Shown in pieces: positions 51,665-60,611 of a stretch of 64,000 bases of DNA. The stretch's first letter is position 1. Each line of letters opens with the position of its first letter. Source of the stretch: Chryseobacterium nepalense (GTDB taxonomy: Bacteria; Bacteroidota; Bacteroidia; Flavobacteriales; Weeksellaceae); contig NZ_CP096203.1 in the NCBI RefSeq assembly GCF_023195755.1, positions 1,426,001 to 1,490,000 of the forward strand, given 5' to 3'. The notes below the pieces were generated by a model, which did not search any database, had not been told where the DNA came from, and worked only from the letters and a program-made list of their open reading frames with translations. The translations under genes were made by a program, and so were the position numbers.

Positions 51665-52858
51665 TTATTTTTCACACGAAACACAATCCGCTACTGTTTG
51701 CTGATCTTCTGATGCATAAAGATATTTGTACCGTACACTAATGATAAGTCCTATCAGCGTCATCCCAACTCCCACCAATGAAGGATAATTGAATGCATAG
51801 CCTTTTTCCAAAGGAATCCCTCCAAGAAATGCTCCCATGGCATTGGCAATATTGAAGGCCGCCTGCATAAATGCGGCTGCCATCATTTCACTTTTCGGTG
51901 CGGCTTTCATCATCATGATATTAATCGGTGCTGCTACAGACATAGACAATGCTCCGCATATAAAAGTAAGAGTAAGCGAAATGTTACGGTATTCCGATAA
52001 GAAAAATACACCGGCCAAAGAAATCATCATTAAAAACAACAGCAAAGAACATGTTTTTTCGGGACTTAACCTATCGGATAAATATCCTCCGGCCAGATTT
52101 CCGACCACCATCCCGGCTCCGGCCAAAATCATTACGTAAGCCATATAACCTTCCGGTATTCCTGAAACAATCGTCATAAGCGGCGTAATATAGCTGAACC
52201 ATGTAAACAGTCCGCCAAAACCAATCGCCGTAATCATTAAAACCAGCCATGCTTGTCTTTTTTTAAGGAACTTTAATTCTTCCATAAAATGGGTCTCCTT
52301 ATCAGACTTTACGTCCGGAAGCCATAGTTTCAGAAACAAAAGAGCCAGCAAACCAATTACCGAAACAATGGCAAAATACCATCTCCAGTGAAAGCTATGG
52401 CCAATATAGGTTACAAGGGGCACCATAGCAAGATTGGCAATGGTGAGTCCTGTAAACATCAATGAAATATTGAATGCCTCTTTCCCTTTTTCAGCCATTC
52501 TTGCTGCAACTACTGTTCCCACTCCGAAAAACGCTCCGTGAGGAAGTCCTGAAAGAAAACGGATGATCATCATCGTCATATAGTCGGGCGCCATAGCAGA
52601 AAGAGCATTAAACAAAGTAAAAATCACCATTAATGCCATCAATACTTTTTTAGGCGAAAACTTTACTGAATATCCGATCAGGATGGGTGCACCAACCACT
52701 ACTCCAAATGCATAAGCAGAAATGAGATGCCCTGCTTCAGGAATACTGATCTGTAAGCTTTTTGCCATATCCGGAAGCAGTCCCATAATCGTAAACTCCG
52801 TTGTCCCGATTCCCAGTCCTCCAATGGCGAGAGGTATTATTTTTTTATCTAATTTCAT
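51665..52858 (-). CDS. MFS transporter (AraJ/DHA1 type)
   Basis: The ATG at 52858 (MKLDKKIIPLAIGGLGIG) gives 397 residues and twelve predicted helices; an upstream in-frame start adds 14 residues of unlikely sequence. TTEFTIMGLLPDMAKSLQIS and AYAFGVVVGAPIL are the usual AraJ/DHA1 N-terminus. FLSGLPHGAFFGVGTVVAA is the motif C-like helix of antiporters, and GGYLSDRLSPEK is the second MFS loop motif. A drug or sugar efflux role is likely, but the substrate is open. Confidence 0.9.
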   Translation of the reverse strand: MKLDKKIIPLAIGGLGIGTTEFTIMGLLPDMAKSLQISIPEAGHLISAYAFGVVVGAPILIGYSVKFSPKKVLMALMVIFTLFNALSAMAPDYMTMMIIRFLSGLPHGAFFGVGTVVAARMAEKGKEAFNISLMFTGLTIANLAMVPLVTYIGHSFHWRWYFAIVSVIGLLALLFLKLWLPDVKSDKETHFMEELKFLKKRQAWLVLMITAIGFGGLFTWFSYITPLMTIVSGIPEGYMAYVMILAGAGMVVGNLAGGYLSDRLSPEKTCSLLLFLMMISLAGVFFLSEYRNISLTLTFICGALSMSVAAPINIMMMKAAPKSEMMAAAFMQAAFNIANAMGAFLGGIPLEKGYAFNYPSLVGVGMTLIGLIISVRYKYLYASEDQQTVADCVSCEK

Positions 52859-53117
52859 TATATTTATTGTAAGCGTGCAAAATTCGGCACAAATAATCAT
52901 TTATGCATTAACCAAAATGACATAAAGTTCTTCTATATTAACCTATTGATATCAAATACTAAATATGATTTTTTTATAAGAATAAAGTTGATTCCGAATT
53001 AATCTTAATTATTCCGGGGAATCCTTTTTAATTGTACACCGTTTAAGCTTAGTTATTGAAGATATATGTATTGCTGAAAAATTGAATTATAAGCAGGAAT
53101 AATAAATGGTCAAAAAA

Positions 53118-53139
53118 ATCGCTTCAAAACTGAAGCGAT
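53118..53139 (-). terminator. intrinsic terminator of lipA
   Basis: ATCGCTTCA / TGAAGCGAT stem with AAAC loop, followed on the minus strand by a T tract, seven bases past the lipA stop. Confidence 0.85.
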
Positions 53140-53145
53140 ATATGT

Positions 53146-54012
53146 TTAATGAATGTGTTTTTCTGCGTGATAAGAACTTCTCACCAACGGTGAACTTTCC
53201 ACATGCCTGAATCCTAAGCTTCTTGCAAAATCTCCAAATTCATCAAACTCTTCAGGAGTAATGAATTTTTTTACAGGAAGATGTTTCTTGGTCGGCTGCA
53301 GATATTGTCCTAATGTAATGACATCTACATTTGCATTTCTGATGTCTTCAATCGTCTGGAAAACCTCATCTTTGGTCTCTCCCAAACCGAGCATTACTCC
53401 TGTTTTGGTTCTTCTTTGCCCTGCTTCTTTAAGATATCTCAGCACATCAAGGCTTCTTTCGTATTTTGCCTGGATTCTCACTTCTCTGGTAAGACGCTTT
53501 ACGGTTTCCATATTATGAGAAATTACTTCAGGTGCCACATCTACCAAACGGTCAATATGTTTCGTGATCCCCTGAAAATCCGGAATCAGCGTTTCCATAG
53601 TAGTTCCCGGAGAAATTCTTCTTACGGCATTTACAGTTTCCGCCCAAAGAATTGATCCCATATCTTTCAGATCATCGCGGTCTACCGAAGTAAGAACGGC
53701 ATGCTTTATCTTCATTAATTTGATAGAACGGGCAACTTTTTCAGGTTCGTCCCAGTTTACATCAAGCGGTTTCCCGGTTTTCACTCCGCAAAATCCGCAG
53801 CTTCTGGTGCAGATATTCCCAAGGATCATGAAGGTTGCCGTACCTTCGCCCCAACATTCGCCCATATTCGGGCAGCTTCCGCTTTGGCAGATTGTATTTA
53901 ATTTATATTTATCAACCAAAGTTCTCAGTTCTCTGTAATTCTTACCGGTAGGAAGTTTTACACGGATCCATTTTGGTTTCTGAACGGTTGTATTTTGAAT
54001 TAAATCCTCCAT
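53146..54012 (-). CDS. lipA: lipoyl synthase
   Basis: The ATG at 54012 ([18 protein letters not shown]) gives 288 residues, the family's usual length; the TAACTTTG promoter at 54033 rules out longer in-frame starts. LipA is a radical-SAM enzyme that inserts two sulfurs into the octanoyl group on lipoyl domains. The auxiliary cluster cysteines are in [12 protein letters not shown] (residues 42, 47, 53) and the radical-SAM cluster in CTRSCGFC (68, 72, 75). The C-terminal RSSYHAE holds the conserved serine ligand. Confidence 0.96.
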   Translation of the reverse strand: MEDLIQNTTVQKPKWIRVKLPTGKNYRELRTLVDKYKLNTICQSGSCPNMGECWGEGTATFMILGNICTRSCGFCGVKTGKPLDVNWDEPEKVARSIKLMKIKHAVLTSVDRDDLKDMGSILWAETVNAVRRISPGTTMETLIPDFQGITKHIDRLVDVAPEVISHNMETVKRLTREVRIQAKYERSLDVLRYLKEAGQRRTKTGVMLGLGETKDEVFQTIEDIRNANVDVITLGQYLQPTKKHLPVKKFITPEEFDEFGDFARSLGFRHVESSPLVRSSYHAEKHIH

Positions 54013-54032
54013 GTACATCTCAAATTGAGGGT

Positions 54033-54066
54033 CAAAGTTAGTGATTTTTTTATCGAAACAATCAAA
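54033..54066 (-). promoter_or_regulatory. promoter of lipA
   Basis: On the minus strand TTTG (54063-54066), 22 bases, then TAACTTTG (54033-54040), 20 bases before the ATG at 54012. Confidence 0.5.
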
Positions 54067-54087
54067 GACAGAGATTGATGAAACACA

Positions 54088-54095
54088 TAATTTTG
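54088..54095 (+). promoter_or_regulatory. -7 box TAATTTTG of the secreted protein gene
   Basis: TAnnTTTG match 25 bases before the ATG at 54121, divergent to the lipA promoter. Confidence 0.35.
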
Positions 54096-54120
54096 TATTT
54101 TTAGATATAATTATCATCTC

Positions 54121-54753
54121 ATGAAATCTATCTTATGTTTTTTAACCGTTACATTGAATATATTGTGCTTTGCTCAGAAAGAATTTCAGCCGCAAGGTGC
54201 TACAGTTATTGAAACGGTTGACGGAGACCTTGATGGTGACCATATTCCTGAAAAAGTGATTGTTTACAATACAAAAGATACCACTGATTTTGGCAACTTC
54301 CGTGAAATCCAGATATTAAAGAGAGTAAATCAAAAATGGACAATCCTAGAAAAGTCAAGGAATGCTATTCTAAAAAGTAAGGATGGCGGTATGATGGGCG
54401 ATCCCTATCAGAGCACCGAAATTAAAAATGGAATTTTAATGATTACCCAGGCCGGAGGAAGCAGCTGGAAATGGGGCTATACGGATAAATACAGATTTCA
54501 GAACGGACATTTTGAATTGATCGGATATTCATCCGACAGTGGAAAGCCTGAAGAATACTGGATCGACGTTGACTTTAACCTGTCCACAGGACAACTTATT
54601 TTTGAAAAAGAAGTTGAAAATACAGAAGAATACGGAAATTCTAAAAGAGAAGTTTTCATTAAAAAAGGGATGAAAATTAATCTGCAAAACAGGAATCAGG
54701 AAAAACAAAGAGAAATTTTACTTCCAAAGACAAAAGAGAAAGTTTATTTGTGA
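54121..54753 (+). CDS. secreted protein with a calcium-loop-like segment
   Basis: A 210-residue protein with a signal peptide ending LCFAQ. The segment [18 protein letters not shown] near residues 36-53 looks like a VCBS/FG-GAP or dockerin-like Asp-rich calcium loop. The rest is beta-rich with [19 protein letters not shown]. No family name comes to mind. It is divergent from lipA and followed by a 23-codon open frame. Confidence 0.65.
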   Translation: MKSILCFLTVTLNILCFAQKEFQPQGATVIETVDGDLDGDHIPEKVIVYNTKDTTDFGNFREIQILKRVNQKWTILEKSRNAILKSKDGGMMGDPYQSTEIKNGILMITQAGGSSWKWGYTDKYRFQNGHFELIGYSSDSGKPEEYWIDVDFNLSTGQLIFEKEVENTEEYGNSKREVFIKKGMKINLQNRNQEKQREILLPKTKEKVYL

Positions 54754-54755
54754 TT

Positions 54756-54827
54756 ATGAAAATGGAATTATTAGATTTTGAGGTTAAGCATTATTTAGAT
54801 TCTACAGATGACAGTCTGAACGAATAA
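54756..54827 (+). CDS. candidate 23-residue small ORF
   Basis: ATG two bases after the previous stop, reading MKMELLDFEVKHYLDSTDDS then LNE and a stop. The tight spacing suggests coupled translation; the sequence is acidic and amphipathic, without a membrane segment. It may be a real small protein, a remnant of a longer gene, or chance. Confidence 0.3.
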   Translation: MKMELLDFEVKHYLDSTDDSLNE

Positions 54828-54837
54828 TTTTATATCG

Positions 54838-55398
54838 TTAATTATCTTCAAATTCATTGTTTTTTAACAATTCGGCCAATACTTTTTTCGCGCGCATTAC
54901 CCGGACCTTGGTATTGGCAACAGATATACCGAGTTCCTCTGCTATTTCTTTAATGCTTTTTTCCTCAAAAAACCGCAGCTTGATGATATCCTGGTAATTG
55001 GCATCCAGCGATTCAATAGTCTTAATGATTTTTTTCTGTTCTTCTTCAGAGATCATCAACTCTTCCGGAGATTTTGCATATTGATTTTTTACTTCTTCAA
55101 GATTTTCGGTAGGATCCTGATTTTCCCTGCTTTTTCTTCTCCAGAAATCGATGATGGTATTCTGGGCAATGGTAAGCACCCATGTTTTAAACTGAAAGTG
55201 AGGATCATACATATCAAGCTTTGACAATACTTTTGAAAAAACATTAACTGTTATTTCGTCTGCATCGTTTTCATCATGAACTTTTTTCATTACAAAAGAA
55301 AAAACATCAACCCAGAAAATGTTGATGAGCCTGGTCTGCGCCTTCTGGTCTTTTTCCTTTGCTTTTGTAATAAGCTGGAATAATTGTTCTTCGTTCAT
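54838..55398 (-). CDS. ECF-type RNA polymerase sigma factor
   Basis: The ATG at 55398 (MNEEQLFQLITKAKEKD) gives 186 residues. Region 2 (about 10-90) has DADEITVNVFSKVLSKLDMY and FKTWVLTIAQNTIIDFWRR. Region 4 (about 115-180) has the helix-turn-helix IKEIAEELGISVANTKVRV. No anti-sigma gene lies next to it, unlike many ECF factors. It is transcribed from a strong housekeeping-type promoter six bases before the start codon, so it does not seem to depend on itself. Confidence 0.92.
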   Translation of the reverse strand: MNEEQLFQLITKAKEKDQKAQTRLINIFWVDVFSFVMKKVHDENDADEITVNVFSKVLSKLDMYDPHFQFKTWVLTIAQNTIIDFWRRKSRENQDPTENLEEVKNQYAKSPEELMISEEEQKKIIKTIESLDANYQDIIKLRFFEEKSIKEIAEELGISVANTKVRVMRAKKVLAELLKNNEFEDN

Positions 55399-55404
55399 TA
55401 TAAA

Positions 55405-55435
55405 CAAATATACCGATTTTGGCTAAAAATACAAA
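55405..55435 (-). promoter_or_regulatory. complete promoter of the ECF sigma gene
   Basis: On the minus strand TTTG (55432-55435), 19 bases, TATATTTG (55405-55412), then six bases to the ATG at 55398. Both boxes and spacing fit the consensus. Confidence 0.7.
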
Positions 55436-55486
55436 GCACGGCATCCATGAATTTCGTTCCAGTAATTGTATTTCCGACTGGAGTCT

Positions 55487-55592
55487 AGCCCTGATCGCAG
55501 CAATTGTCTGAGCTCATTTTTTTCTTTTGGCGCGGCAGCTTCGCTGCCGCGCCAAAAGAAAAAATAGCGAGTGCGGAGAGCAGGAAAAAGCT
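55487..55592 (-). repeat. REP-like hairpin element, copy D
   Basis: Read on the minus strand: AGCTTTTTCCTGCTCTCCGC ACTCGCTA, a perfect 22-bp stem (55518-55539 and 55543-55564) with a triloop, then TGAGCTCA, the ACAATTGCTGCGATC segment and AGGGCT. Outer ends differ from copy A at only a few bases, whereas the stem arms are unrelated in sequence. Confidence 0.85.
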
Positions 55593-55667
55593 CCTAAAAA
55601 AGAAATTAAAAGTTTAGATAATTATAAATGACAAATTCTTCCCTTCGCCTTATTTCCCTGAAATGAT

Positions 55668-55675
55668 TATCTTTG
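55668..55675 (+). promoter_or_regulatory. -7 box TATCTTTG of tyrS
   Basis: TAnnTTTG match 25 bases before the tyrS ATG at 55701. Confidence 0.45.
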
Positions 55676-55700
55676 CACCTAAATTTTAAAGTTAAAAATA

Positions 55701-56996
55701 ATGAACTCTTTTATTGAAGAATTGAAATGGCGCGGTCTTTTTGCAGACATGATGCCCGGAACGGATGAACAACTGAATAAGGAAATGACAACAGCCTATA
55801 TCGGTTTTGATCCTACTGCAGATTCTTTACATATTGGAAGTCTTATTCAGATAAAAATTCTTGCCCACTTTCAACAGCACGGTCATAAGCCCATTGCTTT
55901 GGTAGGAGGTGCTACAGGAATGATTGGAGATCCTTCGGGAAAATCTTCAGAAAGAAATCTTTTGGATGAGGAAACACTTCTTCATTATGTAGACTGCCTG
56001 AAAAATCAGCTGTCAAGATTTCTTGACTTCTCAGGAAGTGAGCCTAATAAAGCTGAGCTTGTCAATAATTATGACTGGATGAAGAATATTTCTTTCCTTG
56101 ATTTTGCAAAAAATGTGGGAAAAAATATTACCGTCAATTATATGATGGCCAAAGATTCCGTGAAAAAAAGATTTTCGGGGGAAGCCGGAGCAGAAGGAAT
56201 GAGTTTTACGGAATTTACGTACCAGCTGATCCAGGGGTATGATTTTCTGCATTTGTACCAGAATAATAATGTGAAACTTCAGATGGGAGGTTCCGACCAG
56301 TGGGGAAATATCACTACCGGAACGGAACTGATCCGCAGAAAAGCACAGGGCGAAGCGTTTGCATTAACAGTTCCTTTGATCACCAAAGCCGACGGTTCCA
56401 AATTCGGTAAATCCGAAAGCGGAGAAAACTACTGGCTGGATAAAAAGAAGACTTCTCCTTACAAATTTTACCAGTTCTGGCTGAATGCGACGGATGATGA
56501 TGCTGAACGATTCATTAAATTCTATACATTCCTGGGAAAAGAGGAAATAGAAAACTTAGTTGAAGAACATAAAACAGCTCCTAATGAAAGAAAACTTCAG
56601 AAAAAACTGGCTGAAGAGGTGACGGTTTGGGTTCACGGGAGAGAAGAATATGAAAAAGCATTAAAGGCTTCTGAAATTCTTTTCGGACGTTCCACCGCCG
56701 AGGACATGGTAAGTCTGGATGAAGCGACTTTTCTTGAACTTTTCGACGGCGTACCACAAAAAGAAATCGCAAAATCTGATGCTTTAGGAATTAACATTAT
56801 TGATCTTCTTTCGGAAAAATCGGGTTTTCTGAAATCTAAAAGTGAAGCCTCTAGAGAAATTAAGGGCAATGCAATTTCCGTCAACAAGCAAAAAGTAAAT
56901 GATACTTTTATGGCAAATGAAAGTGATCTTATCGACGGTAAATTCCTCTTGCTTCAAAAAGGAAAGAAAAATTATTTTATTGTAAAAGCGATTTAA
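55701..56996 (+). CDS. tyrS: tyrosine--tRNA ligase
   Basis: A 431-residue class I aminoacyl-tRNA synthetase. The HIGH motif appears as [10 protein letters not shown] (about residue 42), preceded by [12 protein letters not shown]. The tyrosine pocket is in [14 protein letters not shown] and [11 protein letters not shown], and KFGKSESG is the KMSKS equivalent. The C-terminal S4-type RNA-binding domain (about 365-430) has [19 protein letters not shown]. Length is normal. Confidence 0.97.
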   Translation: MNSFIEELKWRGLFADMMPGTDEQLNKEMTTAYIGFDPTADSLHIGSLIQIKILAHFQQHGHKPIALVGGATGMIGDPSGKSSERNLLDEETLLHYVDCLKNQLSRFLDFSGSEPNKAELVNNYDWMKNISFLDFAKNVGKNITVNYMMAKDSVKKRFSGEAGAEGMSFTEFTYQLIQGYDFLHLYQNNNVKLQMGGSDQWGNITTGTELIRRKAQGEAFALTVPLITKADGSKFGKSESGENYWLDKKKTSPYKFYQFWLNATDDDAERFIKFYTFLGKEEIENLVEEHKTAPNERKLQKKLAEEVTVWVHGREEYEKALKASEILFGRSTAEDMVSLDEATFLELFDGVPQKEIAKSDALGINIIDLLSEKSGFLKSKSEASREIKGNAISVNKQKVNDTFMANESDLIDGKFLLLQKGKKNYFIVKAI

Positions 56997-57008
56997 TTTA
57001 TTTCTTAT

Positions 57009-57055
57009 AAAAAGATTCGGGCGCGGGATTTTCAATCCCGCGCCCGAATCTTTTT
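57009..57055. terminator. strong terminator of tyrS, 47-bp palindrome with TTC loop
   Basis: 22-base arms (AAAAAGATTCGGGCGCGGGATT and complement) around TTC, followed by a T run, 12 bases past the tyrS stop. The GC-rich upper stem and TTC triloop resemble the REP-like hairpins. Confidence 0.85.
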
Positions 57056-57091
57056 TATATCAAGCTTGATATTCAGATTTACTCACAAAAA

Positions 57092-57111
57092 AAGACCGCC
57101 TAAGCAGTCTT
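57092..57111 (-). terminator. weak terminator of the lipoprotein gene
   Basis: AAGAC / GTCTT stem with an internal mismatch and a GC / GC upper stem, CTAA loop; T-rich on the minus strand, 22 bases past the stop at 57134. Confidence 0.55.
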
Positions 57112-57133
57112 ATATATTATTAATATTGTATTC

Positions 57134-57586
57134 TTATAATTCTAAAAAGCTGTAATAAGTAGAAGCATTTTTCTCTCCAGATCCTACTACTTTTTTCGTT
57201 TTTGCAAGTTCTCCGTCAACGTAGATATTCACGATTAATTCTGAATCTGCATAAGGAAGAACTGCATTAGCTGCAATGCTTACCTGAGACTGACTTGAGC
57301 TTACAAATTGGTCTCCTGATGACCAGACTAATCCTGTTGGGTTAAAAGTTGTCTGAGGACTTGTTCCTATCTGGGTAACAACCGCTTTAAAATTCACAGT
57401 AGGAGGTGTTGTAGGCGGAGGAGTTGGGCCTTTTACATTTATTTTTGCCTCAAGCTGAATAATATGATCCGTGAACTCGTCTTCGTCATCATCTTTACAA
57501 GAGTTAAGAACAGAAATTACCGAAAATAGTACGGCGAATAAAAAAGAAAGCTTTAGTAAACTTTTTGATTTGTAAAATTGCTTCAT
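57134..57586 (-). CDS. putative lipoprotein with Thr/Pro linker
   Basis: The ATG at 57586 (MKQFYKSKSLLKLSFLFA) gives 150 residues with lipobox SVLNSC (Cys near residue 30), then an acidic DDDEDEF stretch. A PTPPPTTPPTVNFKAVV segment separates a short N-terminal part from a beta-rich C-terminal domain (SQSQVSIAANAVLPYADSEL). No family recognised. Confidence 0.65.
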   Translation of the reverse strand: MKQFYKSKSLLKLSFLFAVLFSVISVLNSCKDDDEDEFTDHIIQLEAKINVKGPTPPPTTPPTVNFKAVVTQIGTSPQTTFNPTGLVWSSGDQFVSSSQSQVSIAANAVLPYADSELIVNIYVDGELAKTKKVVGSGEKNASTYYSFLEL

Positions 57587-57784
57587 TTTTTCCAAATAGA
57601 TTTTTAATGTTTCAAATATAGGTTTTTTATCAATATAAAAATAGGTTTCGTGAAAATTTTCCAATAAAAATTTCTAAAAAATATCGATTTAATAAATCTT
57701 ATTTGTAATATAAAGACAGTTTGTCATTCCATTTAAGATGGTCTCATTTTTACTTTATGAAATGATCATTAAACCTTTATTAAT

Positions 57785-57792
57785 TATCTTTG
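57785..57792 (+). promoter_or_regulatory. -7 box TATCTTTG of the esterase gene, 4 bases before ATG
   Basis: TATCTTTG, CCCA, then ATG at 57797. Predicts a leaderless transcript; no -33 TTTG at the right spacing. Confidence 0.45.
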
Positions 57793-57796
57793 CCCA

Positions 57797-58435
57797 ATGA
57801 ATTTAGATTATATTGTAAGAGAGCCGGAACATATCACTTCAGAAACAACGATCCTTTTTATGCTTCACGGATACGGAAGCAATGAACAGGATCTCTTCAG
57901 CTTTCGGGAAACCCTTCCAGCAGACTGGATTATCGTAAGCTTCAGAGCTCCTAAACCAACACAGTTTGAGGGATATTCATGGTATGATATCGATTTTAAT
58001 AATCCTGAACACTTTGTAGATGTTCAACAGGCAACAGAATCCCTAAACAGTATTTTGGAAAGCATTCTGAATATCATCAACCGTTACGGCATTACGAACG
58101 GAAAAACACACCTCTGCGGTTTTAGTCAGGGTGGGATTCTATGCTATGCACTTGCCCTGAAATATCCTGAAATGTTTAATCTGATTGCATGCTTAAGCAG
58201 TTATCCTGAAGAAAAACTGCTGGATAATATTGTGAAAGACAAGAAAAAACTTGAAAAACTTCGCTTCTTTATTTCTCATGGAACAGACGATGCTATCATT
58301 CCGCTGGATTGGGGAAGAAAGGCTGCCGATCTACTGTATGACCTCGGATGCTACTTTTCGTTCAGGGAATATATGAGCGGTCACGGAGTAAACCAGAAAA
58401 ACTATATGGATCTTATGGACTTTTTCTCGAAATAA
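57797..58435 (+). CDS. phospholipase/carboxylesterase-family alpha/beta hydrolase
   Basis: A 212-residue cytoplasmic hydrolase. Oxyanion-hole motif LHGYGSNEQDLFSF near residue 24, nucleophile elbow CGFSQGGILC (Ser near residue 113), catalytic Asp in SHGTDDAIIPLDWGR and His in YMSGHGVN. This is the family of bacterial carboxylesterases related to acyl-protein thioesterases. The natural substrate is unknown. Confidence 0.9.
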   Translation: MNLDYIVREPEHITSETTILFMLHGYGSNEQDLFSFRETLPADWIIVSFRAPKPTQFEGYSWYDIDFNNPEHFVDVQQATESLNSILESILNIINRYGITNGKTHLCGFSQGGILCYALALKYPEMFNLIACLSSYPEEKLLDNIVKDKKKLEKLRFFISHGTDDAIIPLDWGRKAADLLYDLGCYFSFREYMSGHGVNQKNYMDLMDFFSK

Positions 58436-58481
58436 TTTTACAATTATTCATCCTTTTTTTTAATTGTTTAAAAATATTCAG

Positions 58482-58504
58482 GCGTTCTCTTCTATTGAGA
58501 ATGC
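58482..58504 (+). terminator. intrinsic terminator of the esterase gene
   Basis: GCGTTCTC / GAGAATGC arms (one G-T wobble) with a seven-base loop, followed by seven T, 46 bases past the stop. Confidence 0.75.
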
Positions 58505-58545
58505 TTTTTTTATTAAAATTCAGATAAAATGATTAAATTCAATAC

Positions 58546-59871
58546 ATGAAACTGATTTACTTTTTCTGGATTTTTTTCTTAAGTATTTTTATCAATGCCC
58601 AGAATTCTTTTGAACTCAGGGATGCAAAAAAAACAGTTATTCCATTTAAATTTATCAACAATCTTATATTCATCCCGGTTAATATTAACGGTGCAGAGCT
58701 TACATTTTTGCTTGATACAGGAGTCGCTGAAACATCCATTTTCAGTCTGGAAAATAAAGAGCTAAAACTTATAAACGTTGAAAAAATAAAGTTTTCGGGA
58801 TTAGGGGGTGAAAGAAGCATTGACGGATTCCGGTCGGAGAATAACTTTGGGAAAATCGGAAAAAATTTCGTGAATGATTCCATGACCGTATATATCATCA
58901 CAGATCAGGATTTCAATATTTCTTCCCATGTAGGAATTCCTGTGAACGGAATCATCGGTTATCATTTTTTTAAGAATCATCCGGTGGTTATTGACTATAT
59001 GTCTAAAAAGCTTACCATTTATAATGATACAGATCTGTTCAGAAAAAAAATAAAAAACTTCAGTGAATCAGATATAAGTATTGAAAAAAATAAACCTTAC
59101 ATTTTTGCTGATGTGGAAATGACCAGGGAAAAGAAAAGTTCAAAACTTCTTATTGATCTGGGAAACAGTGATCCGATATGGCTTTTCCCCAAACTCATAA
59201 AAGATTTTGTGTATAACAGACCCAATATTGACGATTTTTTGGGAAGAGGTTTTAATGGTGACATCTATGGAAAAAGAAGCCGTATTCATAATCTCTATTT
59301 AGGCAAATTTAAATTTGAAAAACCGCTTACGGCAATGCCCGACGAATATTCCATACAACACGTAAGCCTTGTTGAAAACAGGAAAGGTTCTATAGGTGGA
59401 GATATTATGAGACGTTTTACCGTAGCCCTGGACTATCCCCATGAGAAAATATACCTCAAAAAAAACCGCAATTTTTATGATCCTTTTCATTTCAATATGA
59501 GCGGTCTGGATTTCAGGCAAGACGGAATGGAATGGACAAAAGATGTTGTAAATCTACCCACTAAAAAAGAAGTTGATATTTCAACAGGCACTGAAGTTTT
59601 CAACAGCACTTTACAGTATAATTTCATTCTTAAACCCATCTTCTCAATTGCGGGGGTGCGAAAAGATTCTCCCGGAGCAAAAGCAGGATTACAGAAAGAC
59701 GACCGGGTCATTACCATAAATGGCAAGAAAACTGCAGATATGACTTTACAAAAGATTTTAGAACTCTTGAAGTCCGAAGAAGGCCGTACCATAGAAATGG
59801 TTATTGAACGAAAAAGCAGAAAAATGTCTCTTCGTTTTACTTTGGAAGACCCTATACCTTATCAAGAATAA
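58546..59871 (+). CDS. secreted retropepsin-like aspartyl protease with PDZ domain
   Basis: A 441-residue protein with a signal peptide ending INAQ. Two aspartyl-protease-like lobes follow: FLLDTGVAETSIF (Asp57) in the first and LLIDLGNSDPIWLF near residue 200 in the second. The second has DLG instead of DTG/DSG, so activity may depend on the first lobe or on a dimer. A C-terminal PDZ domain (about 360-430) has VRKDSPGAKAGLQKDDRVIT. This architecture is common and uncharacterised in Bacteroidota. The next gene starts one base after the stop. Confidence 0.85.
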   Translation: MKLIYFFWIFFLSIFINAQNSFELRDAKKTVIPFKFINNLIFIPVNINGAELTFLLDTGVAETSIFSLENKELKLINVEKIKFSGLGGERSIDGFRSENNFGKIGKNFVNDSMTVYIITDQDFNISSHVGIPVNGIIGYHFFKNHPVVIDYMSKKLTIYNDTDLFRKKIKNFSESDISIEKNKPYIFADVEMTREKKSSKLLIDLGNSDPIWLFPKLIKDFVYNRPNIDDFLGRGFNGDIYGKRSRIHNLYLGKFKFEKPLTAMPDEYSIQHVSLVENRKGSIGGDIMRRFTVALDYPHEKIYLKKNRNFYDPFHFNMSGLDFRQDGMEWTKDVVNLPTKKEVDISTGTEVFNSTLQYNFILKPIFSIAGVRKDSPGAKAGLQKDDRVITINGKKTADMTLQKILELLKSEEGRTIEMVIERKSRKMSLRFTLEDPIPYQE

Positions 59872-59872
59872 T

Positions 59873-60397
59873 ATGAAAACAGAAGAAACAACCATAGACA
59901 AAATAAGAACCAGACCGCGTTTTAAGATGTTTACTGATCTTACTAAAGAGGAATATGCAGAAAATCTTAAAAAATATCTGGCAGAACATACAGACGAATT
60001 TTCCGGGAATATCAACAAAGAAGTAGCGACAATTTGTGTAAAAACCGAAGATGAGGGCTATTGGAAACCCAGATTATCGCTACGGATAGAAATTGAGGAC
60101 GATGAAACGACAATACGTGGTATCTTTGGCCCAAGTTCGGCGGTCTGGACGTTTTTTATGTTCCTCTATTTTTCTTTTTCGATTCTTTGGATGGTCTTTT
60201 TTTCCATGTATTATGTAGAAAAGCAAATTAACAGCCATGATTTTCCGTGGGCGCTTAACGCTTCATTTGTAATGCTGATATTTATTGCTATTACGTATGC
60301 CGCAGCAAGGTTCGGGCAACATAAAGCTAAAGATGAAATGCTGAAACTCAGAAGATTTGCCGAAGAATCTACTTTACAATTTGAAAAAATAAATTAA
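59873..60397 (+). CDS. small membrane protein of unknown function
   Basis: The ATG at 59873 (MKTEETTIDKIRTRPRFKMF) is one base after the previous stop and gives 174 residues. A soluble N-terminal region with TKEEYAENLKKYLAEH precedes two transmembrane helices (about 86-112 and 122-142) and a short charged tail. It is coupled to the aspartyl protease gene, so it may be a partner. Confidence 0.65.
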   Translation: MKTEETTIDKIRTRPRFKMFTDLTKEEYAENLKKYLAEHTDEFSGNINKEVATICVKTEDEGYWKPRLSLRIEIEDDETTIRGIFGPSSAVWTFFMFLYFSFSILWMVFFSMYYVEKQINSHDFPWALNASFVMLIFIAITYAAARFGQHKAKDEMLKLRRFAEESTLQFEKIN

Positions 60398-60506
60398 AAG
60401 CAAAACCGAAAATCAGAAATAAAGTTAAACCTTATAAAAACACTGTTTCCGGCATCCTTTAAAAAAGCTGCGCAGGTTTTAGGTGAAAGGTCCTTAGCTT
60501 TTGATT

Positions 60507-60546
60507 AAAAGGTGCGCAGGTTTAATGTAAAACCTGCGCACCTTTT
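60507..60546. repeat. palindrome between convergent genes, with a nearby partial copy
   Basis: 17-base arms AAAAGGTGCGCAGGTTT and complement, six-base loop, then TTTT: it can act as a terminator for the plus-strand pair and for the minus-strand L,D-transpeptidase gene. A partial copy of one arm (CTGCGCAGGTTTTAGGT) is at 60468-60484. Confidence 0.75.
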
Positions 60547-60611
60547 GTAATACTTCAAAGCATCAGCTTCTTGTATTGAAAATATTTGAGTAAAAATTTA
60601 ATCCGAGTTAT

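Larger units (their letters stand above)
55399..55700. other. 302-bp divergent intergenic region, sigma gene / tyrS
   Basis: Holds the sigma-gene promoter, REP-like copy D in the middle (55487-55592) and the tyrS -7 box at 55668. No gene seen. The element lies upstream of both genes, so it is not acting as a simple terminator here. Confidence 0.75.

Noticed and set aside
54013..54117. Longer N-terminus for lipA
   Set aside because: The added 35 residues cover a promoter (TTTG, 22 bases, TAACTTTG) and are not found in lipoyl synthases.
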